DNA of 64,000 bases from Pedobacter endophyticus (GTDB lineage Bacteria > Bacteroidota > Bacteroidia > Sphingobacteriales > Sphingobacteriaceae). This document shows, one piece after another, positions 52,015 through 61,700 of the stretch. The position numbers and the translations under genes are program-made. The notes under the pieces were generated by a model. That model worked only from the letters and a program-made list of their open reading frames with translations. It did no database searches and was not told the origin of the DNA. The stretch lies in the NCBI RefSeq assembly GCF_015679185.1, contig NZ_CP064939.1, positions 1,736,001 to 1,800,000 on the forward strand, written 5' to 3'. Every line of letters starts with the position of its first letter. The stretch's first letter is position 1.

Positions 52015-53145
52015 ATGGAAACATTAACATTTGCAGAAAAAATATCAAAAGCACAAGATTTCCTGCCTATAAACGGTACAGACTACATTGAATTTTATGT
52101 GGGAAACGCCAAACAATCGGCACATTATTACAAAACTGCCTTCGGCTTTCAGAGCGTAGCTTATGCCGGTCCCGAAACAGGCATTCGCGATCAGGCATCG
52201 TACGTTTTGCAGCAGGGAAAAATCAGATTAATTTTAACAACGGCGTTAAAATCTGACCACCTTATTGCCGAGCATGTAAAAAAACATGGCGATGGTGTAA
52301 AAGTGCTGGCCCTTTGGGTAGATGATGCCTACAGCGCATTTGAAGAGACAACCAAGCGTGGCGCCAGGCCTTACCTCGAGCCCAAAACGCTTACTGATGA
52401 GCATGGAGAAGTTAAAATCAGCGGAATTTATACTTATGGTGAAACTGTGCACATGTTTGTTGAGCGCAAGAACTATAACGGGCCTTTTATGCCGGGTTAC
52501 GAAGAATGGAAAAGTGATTACCAGCCAACTGATACCGGCTTGCTTTATATCGACCACTGTGTGGGCAATGTAGGTTGGAACCGCATGAACGAGGCCGTAC
52601 AGTGGTACGAAGATGTAATGGGTTTCGTTAACATCCTTTCTTTTGACGACAAACAAATCAACACCGAGTATTCAGCGCTGATGAGCAAGGTGATGAGCAA
52701 CGGCAACGGTTACTCTAAATTCCCGATCAACGAACCAGCAGAAGGAAAAAAGAAATCGCAAATTGAAGAATACCTTGAATATTACGAGGGCGAAGGCGTG
52801 CAACACATTGCTGTTGCCACAAACGATATTGTAAAAACGGTTAAGGAATTAAAATCTCGTGGAGTAGAATTTCTGAGCGCACCGCCCGAGGCTTATTACG
52901 ATATGATGCCGCAACGGGTGGGTAAAATAGATGAAGAAATTTCACTATTAGAAAGTTTGGGTATTTTGGTCGATTGCGATGAGGAAGGTTACTTATTGCA
53001 AATCTTCACAAAGCCAGTTGAAGATCGCCCAACACTTTTCTTTGAAATTATTCAGCGAAAAGGAGCTCAAAGTTTTGGTGCTGGTAACTTCAAGGCACTT
53101 TTTGAATCGCTGGAGCGTGAGCAAGAATTGAGGGGAAATCTGTAA
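52015..53145 (+). CDS. hppD: 4-Hydroxyphenylpyruvate dioxygenase
   Basis: 376 residues in two vicinal-oxygen-chelate domains. Iron ligands are H181 (YIDHCVGNV), H264 (GVQHIAVAT) and E344 (LFFEIIQRKG). The tail GAGNFKALFESLEREQELRGNL is the conserved C-terminal gate. It makes homogentisate from 4-hydroxyphenylpyruvate with O2. With phhA, hmgA and the FAH-family gene it covers most of Phe/Tyr degradation; the aminotransferase and isomerase are elsewhere. A strong terminator lies at 53358. Confidence 0.97.
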   Translation: METLTFAEKISKAQDFLPINGTDYIEFYVGNAKQSAHYYKTAFGFQSVAYAGPETGIRDQASYVLQQGKIRLILTTALKSDHLIAEHVKKHGDGVKVLALWVDDAYSAFEETTKRGARPYLEPKTLTDEHGEVKISGIYTYGETVHMFVERKNYNGPFMPGYEEWKSDYQPTDTGLLYIDHCVGNVGWNRMNEAVQWYEDVMGFVNILSFDDKQINTEYSALMSKVMSNGNGYSKFPINEPAEGKKKSQIEEYLEYYEGEGVQHIAVATNDIVKTVKELKSRGVEFLSAPPEAYYDMMPQRVGKIDEEISLLESLGILVDCDEEGYLLQIFTKPVEDRPTLFFEIIQRKGAQSFGAGNFKALFESLEREQELRGNL

Positions 53146-53148
53146 ATG

Positions 53149-53222
53149 TTAGTCCTTAGTCTGAAGTCCAAAGTCCTCAGTCTATGCCGACTAAAGACTT
53201 CCGACTAGGGACTTTGGACTCT
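53149..53222. repeat. Heptad array with mirror-inverted halves
   Basis: The left half uses AGTC units (TTAGTCC, GAAGTCC), the right half GACT units (TTCCGACT, TTGGACT), so the two halves can pair as a long imperfect hairpin around TATGCC. Confidence 0.8.
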
Positions 53223-53357
53223 TTCCAACTTCTTCACCAAAACTTCATAAATGAAATGCACCTTTGACTTAACGAAACACCAGAAGCGATTTCCGTTTTG
53301 TTAAATTCTAAAAACTCATAATTAGTTTTTTAGTTTTCCGGTTACCCTTATCTGATG

Positions 53358-53390
53358 CCTCATGTATTGAAAAATACATGAGGTTTTTTT
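53358..53390 (+). terminator. Terminator of hppD
   Basis: Perfect 11-bp stem CCTCATGTATT / AATACATGAGG with a GAAA loop and seven T. Confidence 0.95.
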
Positions 53391-53453
53391 GTTGAGCTGT
53401 ACTTTGCCAGGTAACGGGCGCAGTAATAGTGAGTACTTAATAGATCAGTGTGG

Positions 53454-53972
53454 TTACTTGGTACTTTCTTGAAGCATCTGATAAAGATCAGTAGCTCCAC
53501 CATCGAATTTGGTGCCGTTTACATAAAAAGATGGCGTACCGTTTACACCACTTCTCACACCGCTTTCAAAATCATTATCAATTTTCTCCTTAACTGTATC
53601 TGCCGCGGAATCGGATCTGAACTTTTCGGGGTCTAGGCCAATCGTTTCGGCAAGTTCATCAAACAAATCTTCACTCAACCGATATTGATTATCGAACAAG
53701 GCGTCGTGCATTTCCCAATACTTGCCCTGCAAACCGGCTGCTTCGGCAGCAATTGCAGCGGGCAGCGCCAGCTCATGTATTTCCTGTAACGGAAAATTAC
53801 GAAATACAAAATTCACCTGATCGCCGAATGTTTCTTCAATCTCTTTCAAAATTGGATGTGCATTTCCACAATGTGGACATTGATAATCGCCAAATTCTAC
53901 AATTGTAATCGCAGCAGATTTACCTCCTTGAGCATGATCCTGGCTGCCTACTTCTGGTTTTAAGTTACTCAT
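53454..53972 (-). CDS. DsbA-like thioredoxin-fold protein
   Basis: 172 residues. The active site C32-P-H-C35 is followed by a helical insertion and the cis-Pro loop VNGTPSF near residue 147, the layout of DsbA/FrnE-like thiol oxidoreductases. There is no signal peptide, so it probably acts in the cytoplasm. It starts 5 bp after the stop of the peroxiredoxin gene on the same strand and may act with it in thiol redox balance (inference from coupling). Confidence 0.88.
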   Translation of the reverse strand: MSNLKPEVGSQDHAQGGKSAAITIVEFGDYQCPHCGNAHPILKEIEETFGDQVNFVFRNFPLQEIHELALPAAIAAEAAGLQGKYWEMHDALFDNQYRLSEDLFDELAETIGLDPEKFRSDSAADTVKEKIDNDFESGVRSGVNGTPSFYVNGTKFDGGATDLYQMLQESTK

Positions 53973-53977
53973 TGTGT

Positions 53978-54439
53978 TTATTTTTTATCCAATTCTTCCA
54001 AAGCTTCCAAAATTCCATCCGCACCGGGATTAACCGCAGTCGGCGAGGTGTAGCTCCATGCAATATTTCCTTCCTTATCGATCACAAAAAGCGCTCTTTT
54101 GCTTTCTCCGGTTTGCTCATCGTAAATACCATAAGCTTTAGAAACCTCGCCCTTTGGTTCAAAATCGGCCAGTAGGGGGAAATGTAGTTTTCTATCTTTC
54201 GAAAAAGCAAGATGACACCAAACACTATCGACAGATATGCCGAGCATTTGTGCATCGTGTTTAGCAAAAAATTTCAGCATTTCATTGTAAAGGGCCATTT
54301 GATCGCTGCAAACGGGGCTCCAATCGGCTGGATAGAACGCCAATATGACGTTTTTACCCAGAAAATCGCTGAGCTTTATCTTTTGATCGGGGGTAGCGTT
54401 CAATTCAAAGTCGGGCGCTTTAATACCTTTTTCTAACAT
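53978..54439 (-). CDS. Peroxiredoxin (AhpC/TSA redoxin family)
   Basis: 153 residues. Peroxidatic C44 lies in FYPADWSPVCSDQ (usual PxxxS/TxxC), and a possible second Cys is C75 in DSVWCHLAF, which fits AhpE-/bacterioferritin-comigratory-like or 1-Cys types. It reduces peroxides at the expense of thiols. First gene of a two-gene operon with the DsbA-like protein. Confidence 0.9.
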   Translation of the reverse strand: MLEKGIKAPDFELNATPDQKIKLSDFLGKNVILAFYPADWSPVCSDQMALYNEMLKFFAKHDAQMLGISVDSVWCHLAFSKDRKLHFPLLADFEPKGEVSKAYGIYDEQTGESKRALFVIDKEGNIAWSYTSPTAVNPGADGILEALEELDKK

Positions 54440-54516
54440 ATTGAAGAGTTTTAATAAGCATTTAGTCTATTTTTAACATCGCTTGCGGCCAGTTGTTTGC
54501 GCAAAGCACGTAAACA

Positions 54517-55434
54517 TTATCCCAATTTCTGGCGTTTGATCAAATAGGCTTGAAGAATCGGAAAAAAACCCCGGTTAATATCGGCATCAATTAAATCGAT
54601 TTTATATTGCGCACACTTCAATGCAATTTCCTGCCGGTAGCTCGAAACCGCTGCAGTATAATTTTCCTTCACCTGATTGGTGTGCACTTTAATGGCGTCG
54701 CCGGTTTCCATATCAATGAACTGATAAGGCCGGTTTTCGAAGGCAAAATCGACTTCTTTTAATTTATCAACCACATTGAAAACCACCACTTCGTGCTTGT
54801 TAAACTTTAAGTGTTGAAGCGCGTCGAACAATTCATCGGTTTTTTCGGCATTTGTTTGGGTATTGAAGAGATCGCTGAAAATGACAACTAAAGAGCGCTT
54901 ATGAATGAGCTCTGCAACCTGATGCAAAGCCTCGCTCAAATTGGTTTGTGCATTTATTTTCGGTTTTTGCAGTAAATCCTCAAGCTGCGTAAACAGGTAC
55001 TTTTGATGCACAGTTGTCGACTTCGCCGGCGAATTCAGCACAATTTCGTCGGTAAAAAGGCTCAGCCCGAATGCGTCTCTTTGTCTTTTGAGCAGATACA
55101 TCAGCGCTGCCACCGCCTCGATAGAAAAAGTAAGTTTATTATCTTTCGGCTCGGGAAAGTACATTGACGAAGAAACATCGATCACAAATTGACAGCGAAG
55201 ATTGGTTTCTTCTTCAAAACGCTTACTATAAAGCTTGTCTGTTTTGGCAAAAAGTTTCCAATCGATATTTTTAACGTTATCGCCATTGTTGTACTGACGA
55301 TGCTCTGCAAACTCGACCGAAAAGCCATGGAACGGGCTTTTATGCAAACCTGTAATGAAGCCCTCTACCACTTGCTTTGCCAATAACTCGAGGTTGCCAA
55401 AGCTGGTTTCGTTTTCGTAGTTTATTGTTTGCAT
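54517..55434 (-). CDS. DUF58 domain protein with vWA fold
   Basis: 305 residues. The DUF58 signature is FHGFSVEFAEHRQYNNGDNVKNIDWKLFAKTDKLYSKRFEEE (about 35-76), followed by a vWA domain whose MIDAS motif D86-V-S88-S-S90 is intact. Such proteins are usually encoded next to a MoxR ATPase, but none is adjacent here, so the partner must be elsewhere. The function is unknown. Confidence 0.88.
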   Translation of the reverse strand: MQTINYENETSFGNLELLAKQVVEGFITGLHKSPFHGFSVEFAEHRQYNNGDNVKNIDWKLFAKTDKLYSKRFEEETNLRCQFVIDVSSSMYFPEPKDNKLTFSIEAVAALMYLLKRQRDAFGLSLFTDEIVLNSPAKSTTVHQKYLFTQLEDLLQKPKINAQTNLSEALHQVAELIHKRSLVVIFSDLFNTQTNAEKTDELFDALQHLKFNKHEVVVFNVVDKLKEVDFAFENRPYQFIDMETGDAIKVHTNQVKENYTAAVSSYRQEIALKCAQYKIDLIDADINRGFFPILQAYLIKRQKLG

Positions 55435-55506
55435 ATCGTAAAGCTAAGAAACAATTTGGACATTGAGATGAGCAAATTCAAAGCGGCTAAATTAATTTTT
55501 TAAATG

Positions 55507-55742
55507 ATTTGGAAAGCAATTGCATTGGCATTTGGGTCGGTGCAGCCCCGCCCCCGCTTCTGCCGATTCTTCATCGGAGCTACAACGGACAGCGGGACTA
55601 AAATTGCGATGAAAAGCAGAACGTTTGTTTCCAAATCCAGCAAATGGAATTACGGTCAACTTTATGGCTTTATCTAAGAACGGCCGTCATCCTCATAGCC
55701 AGTTTTTGAAAACACAAACGAGTCGGGATGACAAGTTTTTTC
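55507..55742 (+). repeat. Direct duplication, copy A
   Basis: Begins ATTTGGAAAGCAATTGCA and runs through GTCGGTGCAGCCCCGCCCC, GAAAAGCAGAACGTTTGTT and CGGCCGTCATCCTCATAGCC. It corresponds to copy B with a gap of about 90 bp. Confidence 0.85.
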
Positions 55743-55850
55743 GGCGAATCGTCATTGCGAGGCCGGGTTTGTGCGAGCCGAAGCAATCTGATTTACGAAA
55801 TGAGATCGCTTTCCCGAGAAATCGGGACAGGCTGTACCTCGCAATGACGA
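55727..55850. repeat. BOX-like dispersed repeat, copy 2
   Basis: CGTCATTGCGAGG at the left and CCTCGCAATGACG at the right are perfect inverted ends; the inside matches 41065-41210 without the nested insertion. Confidence 0.75.
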
Positions 55851-55938
55851 ATTCCCTATCGGCTGGTGTAACCATCAGCCGAATGCAGATTAATTTTTTT
55901 CGCAGATTGGCGGTCGGTGAGCACCATCAGGAAAAATA

Positions 55939-56279
55939 ATTTGGAAAGCAATTGCAGTGGCATTTGGGTCGGTGCAGCCCCGCCCCCGCTTCTGCCGATG
56001 AAGAATCGGCATCTCGCTACGGTCGGGTTTAAGTGGCGCAGGCAGTGCTACTGACCAGGGTTAGTAAACCTGATGGCAGTGGCAGCCTCCGATTCTTCAT
56101 CGGAGCTACAACGGACAGCGGGACTAAAATTGCGATGAAAAGCAGAACGTTTGTTTCCCATCCAGCAAAGACCGAGAATAGTTGGAATTACGGTCAACTT
56201 TATCGCATTATCTAAAAACGGCCGTCATCCTCATAGCCAGTTTCCGAAAAAACAAAGAAGTTGGGATGACAGGTTTTTT
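55939..56279 (+). repeat. Direct duplication, copy B with internal insertion
   Basis: Same order as copy A but with about 90 extra bp after CGCTTCTGCCGAT (to about 56090), and a further short insertion near 56170. The junction word GCCGAT...ATCGG is palindromic. Confidence 0.85.
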
Positions 56280-56467
56280 ACGCTGTCATCCTGAGTGCAA
56301 CGAAGGATCCCTGAGCGATGAAACGCACAGCGCTAACAACCCACTGCCAAAAAAAAGGCAAGTGAAGGGGGCAAGGACGGTGAGATGTAGGTTGCGGATG
56401 CTTTCCCGAGAATCCGATAGCTATTGGATCGGGACAGGCTGTTCCTCAGCATGACAAAACTGGTGGT

Positions 56468-56568
56468 GTCATTGGTAGCTTGTACCGATAGCTATCGGTA
56501 GGGGATCCTAATGTGCAAAAATTGAGTGCCTTGCATTAGGATTCCCGCCTGCGCGGGAATGACGCCGC
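56468..56568. repeat. GTCATTGGTAGC dispersed repeat, copy 2
   Basis: Same layout as 41225-41310, including the final TTCCCGCCTGCGCGGGAA hairpin, but with an 18-bp perfect palindrome (56483-56500) inserted near its left end. Confidence 0.75.
56483..56500. repeat. TACCGATAGCTATCGGTA palindrome
   Basis: Perfect 18-bp palindrome. The core CCGATAGCTATCGG occurs again at 63365-63378, and a decayed version near 56413. Confidence 0.8.
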
Positions 56569-56730
56569 AAAAAACGAGTTCTTTTATCGGCTGGTGTCCT
56601 CGGCAGCCCAAACTCCAACCGTCCAGAGTCTGCGTTTGAGCTTAATTTAAGGCAGTATTTCATCGCTTGCAGATTCTTCCTTCGTCAGAATGACAGCAAT
56701 GGGCTACTCCGGCCGCTAAAATTGCTGAAC

Positions 56731-56778
56731 ATTCATCCGATGAATAGCTGGCAACATGCCCATATTCATCGGATGAAT
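56731..56778. repeat. Single palindromic element after the sugar dehydrogenase gene
   Basis: Arms ATTCATCCGATGAATA and TATTCATCGGATGAAT around a 16-nt loop; both outer ends read AT/AT instead of AG/CT, again a matched change. It ends 13 bp from the stop codon of the minus-strand gene. Confidence 0.9.
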
Positions 56779-56791
56779 AATTGATTCATTT

Positions 56792-58006
56792 TCACTTCTT
56801 TGCAATCTTGTACAATTTACCTCCATCGGTTACGGTATACATTGCGCCATCTTTTTCAACCATATCGCGGAAGCGCTCACTTTTGCCTTCCATTAAACGT
56901 TCCTCGCCCACAATCTTGTTGTCTTTAATTACCAGGCGGATAATATGAGAGCCGCCTAAGGCGCCGACAAATAAATTTCCTTTCCACTCAGGAATGCTGG
57001 AACTATTATAAAAAGCAATGCAGCCCGGAGAAATACTTGGGTTCCAAAAATAAACGGGTTGTTCCATTCCTTCTTTTTGCTGGATGCCCTCGCCCACCTT
57101 TTTACCACTATATTCAGTTCCGTAGGTGATAATCGGCCAGCCGTAATTTTTGCCCGGCTTAATAATATTCACCTCGTCGCCCCCTTTAGGACCAAATTCG
57201 GCCTCCCATAAATCGCCCGTTTGTGGATTAATAGCTAAGCCATCGGGGTTACGTAAGCCAAGTGCATAAACTTCCGGACGAGCATCAGCTTTTCCGGCAA
57301 AGGGACCGTTTGCAACTGGTTTTCCGTCGGTGGTAAGATGAAGAATTTTTCCCAGTGACGAGTTTAAATATTGCGCCTGAATCCTGATATCGCCACCCGA
57401 ACGCTCACCTGTACTCACAAACATGTCGCCATTTTTATCGAAAACAATTCTCGAACCGTATTGCAACTTTCCGCCGTATGATGGCGTGGCACGATAAATT
57501 ACCTTTTGGTCTTCAATCGATGTTTCGCTAGTGGATAGTTTACCTTTGGCGATGGCCAACAAAACGCCTTTATCTTGTGGCTCGGAGTAGGCCCAGTAAA
57601 TGATTCGGTTTTTGGCAAAATTGGGGTCTAAAGTTACATCGAGCAAGCCGCCCTGACCAGAATCATCTACTTTTGGTAAGCCCTCAATTGTTTTGCTCAA
57701 CTGGCCATTGGCATTGAGAATAACCATGTTTCCGCCTTTTTGCGTAATCAAGAATCCGCCATTGGGGAGCACTGAAATGGCCCAGGGGCGATCGAGCTTC
57801 TCGTTTAGTACAGCAATTGATAAAGGGGTTTTCGTTTTTACGCCAGCAATGCGGGTTTGGCCTTGAAAAGCTGGTTTGTAATCGGCCGAAGGCTTATTGG
57901 TTTCTACAGGGTTCTGTGCCGATACGCAGGCTATATTTGCGCAGTTGAGCGTAAAGCCCGCCAACAACAGGCCTAATGTTTTATTAGTTAATAAGTTCAT
58001 AGACAT
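56792..58006 (-). CDS. PQQ-dependent aldose sugar dehydrogenase-like protein
   Basis: 404 residues (MSMNLL or, two codons on, MNLLTNK as start). A signal peptide is cleaved near CVSAQ (about residue 31). The six-bladed propeller shows LDRPWAISVLPNGGFLITQKGG (about 71-92), SGQGGLLDVTLDPNF, GERSGGDIRIQAQYLNSSLGKILHL (about 199-223), GLRNPDGLAINPQTGDLWEAEFGPKGGDEVN (about 253-283) and KNYGWP. It oxidises aldoses in the periplasm with PQQ; no pqq synthesis genes are nearby. Confidence 0.9.
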   Translation of the reverse strand: MSMNLLTNKTLGLLLAGFTLNCANIACVSAQNPVETNKPSADYKPAFQGQTRIAGVKTKTPLSIAVLNEKLDRPWAISVLPNGGFLITQKGGNMVILNANGQLSKTIEGLPKVDDSGQGGLLDVTLDPNFAKNRIIYWAYSEPQDKGVLLAIAKGKLSTSETSIEDQKVIYRATPSYGGKLQYGSRIVFDKNGDMFVSTGERSGGDIRIQAQYLNSSLGKILHLTTDGKPVANGPFAGKADARPEVYALGLRNPDGLAINPQTGDLWEAEFGPKGGDEVNIIKPGKNYGWPIITYGTEYSGKKVGEGIQQKEGMEQPVYFWNPSISPGCIAFYNSSSIPEWKGNLFVGALGGSHIIRLVIKDNKIVGEERLMEGKSERFRDMVEKDGAMYTVTDGGKLYKIAKK

Positions 58007-58050
58007 GATTAGATTTTAATTAAAGGAACAAAATTATTTCTGCAATAAAA

Positions 58051-58079
58051 AACCCGAATCCATTAAATGAATTCGGGTT
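58051..58079 (-). terminator. Terminator of trxA (bidirectional)
   Basis: AACCCGAAT pairs with ATTCGGGTT around an about 11-nt loop; T runs are present on both strands. It lies 72 bp after the trxA stop. Confidence 0.85.
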
Positions 58080-58150
58080 TTTGTAATATTATTAGTGCGG
58101 CTTTTGGATTGGGTTAAACCTTAACCACAAACCTTTTGCCGTTTACCGTA

Positions 58151-58471
58151 CTAAGCGATTTGTTTGTTCAACTTATCAGCCAATACCGATTTCGGCACCG
58201 CACCTACTTGTTTATCAACAACCTGACCATCTTTAAAGTATAACAACGCAGGGATGTTACGGATGCCAAATTGCATCGAAATCTGAGGGTTGTTATCAAC
58301 ATTCACTTTTCCAACGATTGCTTTGCCATCGTATTCTTTAGCGATTTCTTCAACAACTGGACCAACCATGCGACAAGGGCCACACCATTCTGCCCAAAAA
58401 TCTACTAATACGGGTTTATCTGATTTTAATACAAGCTCCTCGAAGTTTGCATCTGTGATTTCTAATGCCAT
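58151..58471 (-). CDS. trxA: Thioredoxin
   Basis: 106 residues. Active site W-C30-G-P-C33, cis-Pro loop [11 protein letters not shown] and the usual length identify cytoplasmic thioredoxin. It supplies electrons to ribonucleotide reductase, methionine sulfoxide reductases such as those at 48.6-49.8 kb, and peroxiredoxins. It has a recognisable promoter overlapped by two perfect palindromes. Confidence 0.97.
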   Translation of the reverse strand: MALEITDANFEELVLKSDKPVLVDFWAEWCGPCRMVGPVVEEIAKEYDGKAIVGKVNVDNNPQISMQFGIRNIPALLYFKDGQVVDKQVGAVPKSVLADKLNKQIA

Positions 58472-58490
58472 AACTGTTTTCTTTTATTTT

Positions 58491-58519
58491 CAAATATATG
58501 TATTCAATTACAATGCCAA
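58491..58519 (-). promoter_or_regulatory. trxA promoter
   Basis: On the minus strand TTG (58519-58517), 18 bp, TATATTTG (58498-58491), then 19 bp to the ATG. It fits the phylum's consensus. Confidence 0.65.
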
Positions 58520-58546
58520 CTACATTGTAATGTCAATTTGACATTA
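58507..58546. promoter_or_regulatory. Two stacked perfect palindromes at the trxA promoter
   Basis: ATTACAATG / CATTGTAAT (58507-58515 and 58523-58531, 7-nt spacer) encloses the -33 element. TAATGTCAA-T-TTGACATTA (58528-58546) lies just upstream, sharing 4 bp. Both look like dimeric repressor or activator sites. Confidence 0.65.
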
Positions 58547-58776
58547 TTTTGAGGCTTTAGAAAACCCCTCTCTATCAAAGGTAGAATTTCGGCTTGTTCC
58601 TCTTTGTCTCTCCCCAAGAGGGAGAGATCTAAAGAACTGTGGTTTTAACCCGAGCCAACAATAAAAAGTTTGTACCCTAAACGGTTAATTTCACTTACAG
58701 AACCGTAAAAACCCTCTCCTCTGGAGAGGGAGGCTACAAACTTGCCCAACCACAATCTTTAATTGGGTGAGGCTCC
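58547..58776. repeat. CTCTCC/GGAGAG hairpins between trxA and dnaE
   Basis: CTCTCCCCAAGAGGGAGAG near 58608 and CCCTCTCCTCTGGAGAGGG near 58711 belong to the same family as the hairpin at 30408. They may end dnaE transcription. No gene. Confidence 0.6.
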
Positions 58777-61700
58777 TTAATTCAGCTTATAATTTACAAC
58801 ATTCAGCCCAACCAATTGGTCGAGGAACTTATTATTGGGGTTTATTTTCAGATTTTTCGATGGCAAATCCAACATAATCTGCTTTTCGCTATCAAAAACG
58901 GCGAAGTTAAGTTGGCAGTTCTGCTGCTCTGAGTTTGCCTTATTGTCTGCTAAAATCGCTTCAATTTCACGCATCAACTCGTCGTTAACCCGCTCAATCG
59001 GAACTTGTATGGTTAAGCTCTTGGCCAGTTTATCCCTCAACTCAGACATGAGGTTAATTGCTGTGATCTTAAATTCCCAATCGCCGGCCTTCCCGAAACG
59101 CTCCCCTACACGGCCTCTGATCTGTAAGAAATAGCCCTCGGTTAAGAACGACTTAAACTTAAGAAAATCTTCTCCGAACAGGGCCATTTCACAAGCGTCG
59201 TCGTAATCCTCAAAAACAAATATCCCGAACGGCTTACCGGTTTTGGTAATCCGCTGCGATGCCGAAACCACGAGGCCACCTACACAAAGTTCCCGGTTTT
59301 TAAGCTTCTCGAACTCTGCTAAAATATCTTCATTAGAATCGCCCATTCTCACTTTGTTGATAATACTAAGCTGCTTTACGGAGTGCGTACAGAAGCGATC
59401 GAGCTCCAGTTTATAATTATCCAGCGGATGGCCGGAAAGAAAAATCCCGATGGCATCTTTTTCGTATTTCAAGCGATCCATCAATGCCCATTCTGGCGAT
59501 ACTGGCAAGCTTGGCTCCAAAATAAGGTCGGCTTTTGAACCACCAAATAGCGAAGCTTGAGAGGTGCTTTCGTTATTTTGAAAATCGTTGGCAAACTTGA
59601 TGATCTTTTCTATCCCGTTCATCTTATCATGCGGACCAATATAAAAATATTGCGCCCTGTGGCCACCAAAAGCATCGAAAGCGCCGCTGTAAACAAAACT
59701 TTCGTAGGCTTTCTTATTTACAATTCGGGTGTTGGATCGCTTTGCGAAATCGTAAACCGAAGCATAAGGGCCGTTCAAGGTACGTTCTTCGATGATACTT
59801 TCTACGGCTTTCTCGCCTACACCCTTTACCGCCGACATACCAAAACGTACTTCGCCCTTTTGATTTACGGAAAACTTTAAATCAGATTCGTTAACATCAG
59901 GCCCCAATACGGTTACGCCCATTTGGCGACATTCTTCCATAAAGAACGCCACTTGTTTAATGTCGCTCATGTTGTTTGAAAGTACCGCAGCCATATATTC
60001 TGCCGGATAATGCGCTTTTAAATAGGCGGTTTGGTAGGCAATCCAGGCGTAGCAAGTGGAGTGCGATTTGTTAAAGGCATAAGATGCAAATGCTTCCCAG
60101 TCTTTCCAAATCTTCTCTAAAACCGATGCCTCATGGCCTTTTTCTGCCGCTTGTTTTACAAACTTCGGCTTCATTTTATCGAGAACGTCTTTTTGTTTCT
60201 TACCCATCGCCTTACGCAAAACGTCGGCCTCACCTTTGGTAAAACCAGCCAGTTTTTGCGATAAAAGCATCACCTGCTCCTGGTAAACAGTAATTCCGTA
60301 AGTCTCTTTCAGGTATTCTTCGCAGGCATCTAAATCGTATTGAATTTCTTCTTCGCCATTTTTACGGCGCACGAAACTTGGGATGTACTCCATCGGTCCG
60401 GGACGGTACAAGGCATTCATGGCAATTAAATCGTCGAAAACCGTCGGCTTCAACTCTTTCATGTACTTCTGCATCCCCGGACTCTCGTACTGGAAAATCC
60501 CGATGGTTTCGCCACGTTGAAAGAGTTCATAAGTCATTACGTCATCAATCGGAAAGTTATCCGGATTAAGCTCGATGCCGTGCCTTTTCCTCACCAGTTT
60601 AACGGTATCTTTAATCAGGGTTAAGGTTTTTAACCCCAAAAAGTCCATTTTCAGCAGGCCTGCGCTTTCTACTACCGAGTTGTCGAACTGTGTTACATAC
60701 AGATCAGAATCTTTCGCGGTAGCAACGGGCACGAAGTTGGTAATATCGCTAGGGGTAATAATTACACCACACGCATGGATGCCGGTATTTCGCAACGAAC
60801 CTTCTAAAACCTGTGCTTGTTGAATGGTTTCGGCACTTAAATCCTTAAGGCTTCCTAAATTCTTGAGTTCGACAACACGCTCATATTCATCGGGCCTTAA
60901 GGCTTCTTTTAAAGTCTTTTCGTCGAGGTTGAAGATTTTTGCCAGCTTCATATTCGGGATGAGCTTGGCGATTTTGTCGGCTTCGAACAAAGGCAAATCC
61001 AACACCCGGGCGGTATCGCGGATAGATGACTTGGCGGCCATGGTACCGTAAGTGATGATTTGCGCTACCTGACTGGATCCGTATTTATTGATCACGTATT
61101 CCATTACGCGGCCGCGGCCCTCATCATCGAAATCGATATCGATATCGGGCATGGACACACGATCGGGATTAAGAAAACGCTCAAAAAGCAGATCGTATTT
61201 GATAGGATCGATATTGGTGATCCACAAACAGTAAGCTACTACTGAACCCGCGGCCGAACCACGACCGGGACCCACAGAAACGTCGCGTCGGCGTGCTTCG
61301 GCAATAAAATCCTGTACGATCAAAAAGTATCCGGGATAACCTGTTTTTTCGATGGTGGCCAGCTCGAAATCTAAACGCTCAATTACTGGCAGCGTTAATT
61401 CGCCGTAACGAATCTTTGCGCCCTCGTAAGTGAGGTGCCTTAAAAATTTGTTTTCACCACGTTTTCCACCATCAAGTTCATCTTCGGGAACCAAAAATTC
61501 CTCCGGAATCTCGAATTTCGGTAAAAGTACTTCGCGGGCGAGCTTGTAGGTTTCAATTTTATCTACAATCTCCTGTATGTTTAAAATCGCTTCGGGCAGA
61601 TCGGCAAAAAGTGCCTTCATCTCGTCGCCCGATTTGAAATAGTATTCTTGATTTGGCAAGCCATAACGATAACCACGGCCACGGCCGATCGGTGTGGCTT

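Larger units (their letters stand above)
55435..56730. other. 1.3-kb gene-free mosaic of repeats
   Basis: No credible gene; ORFs here translate repeat sequence. It contains a direct duplication (55507-55742 and 55939-56279), the BOX-like repeat copy 2 (55727-55850), CATCCTGAGTGCAACGAAGG near 56286, the GTCATTGGTAGC repeat copy 2 (56468-56568) and a perfect palindrome at 56483. Confidence 0.8.

Noticed and set aside
56182-56454. 90-codon ORF in the repeat mosaic
   Set aside because: It translates dispersed repeats and has no protein-like composition.
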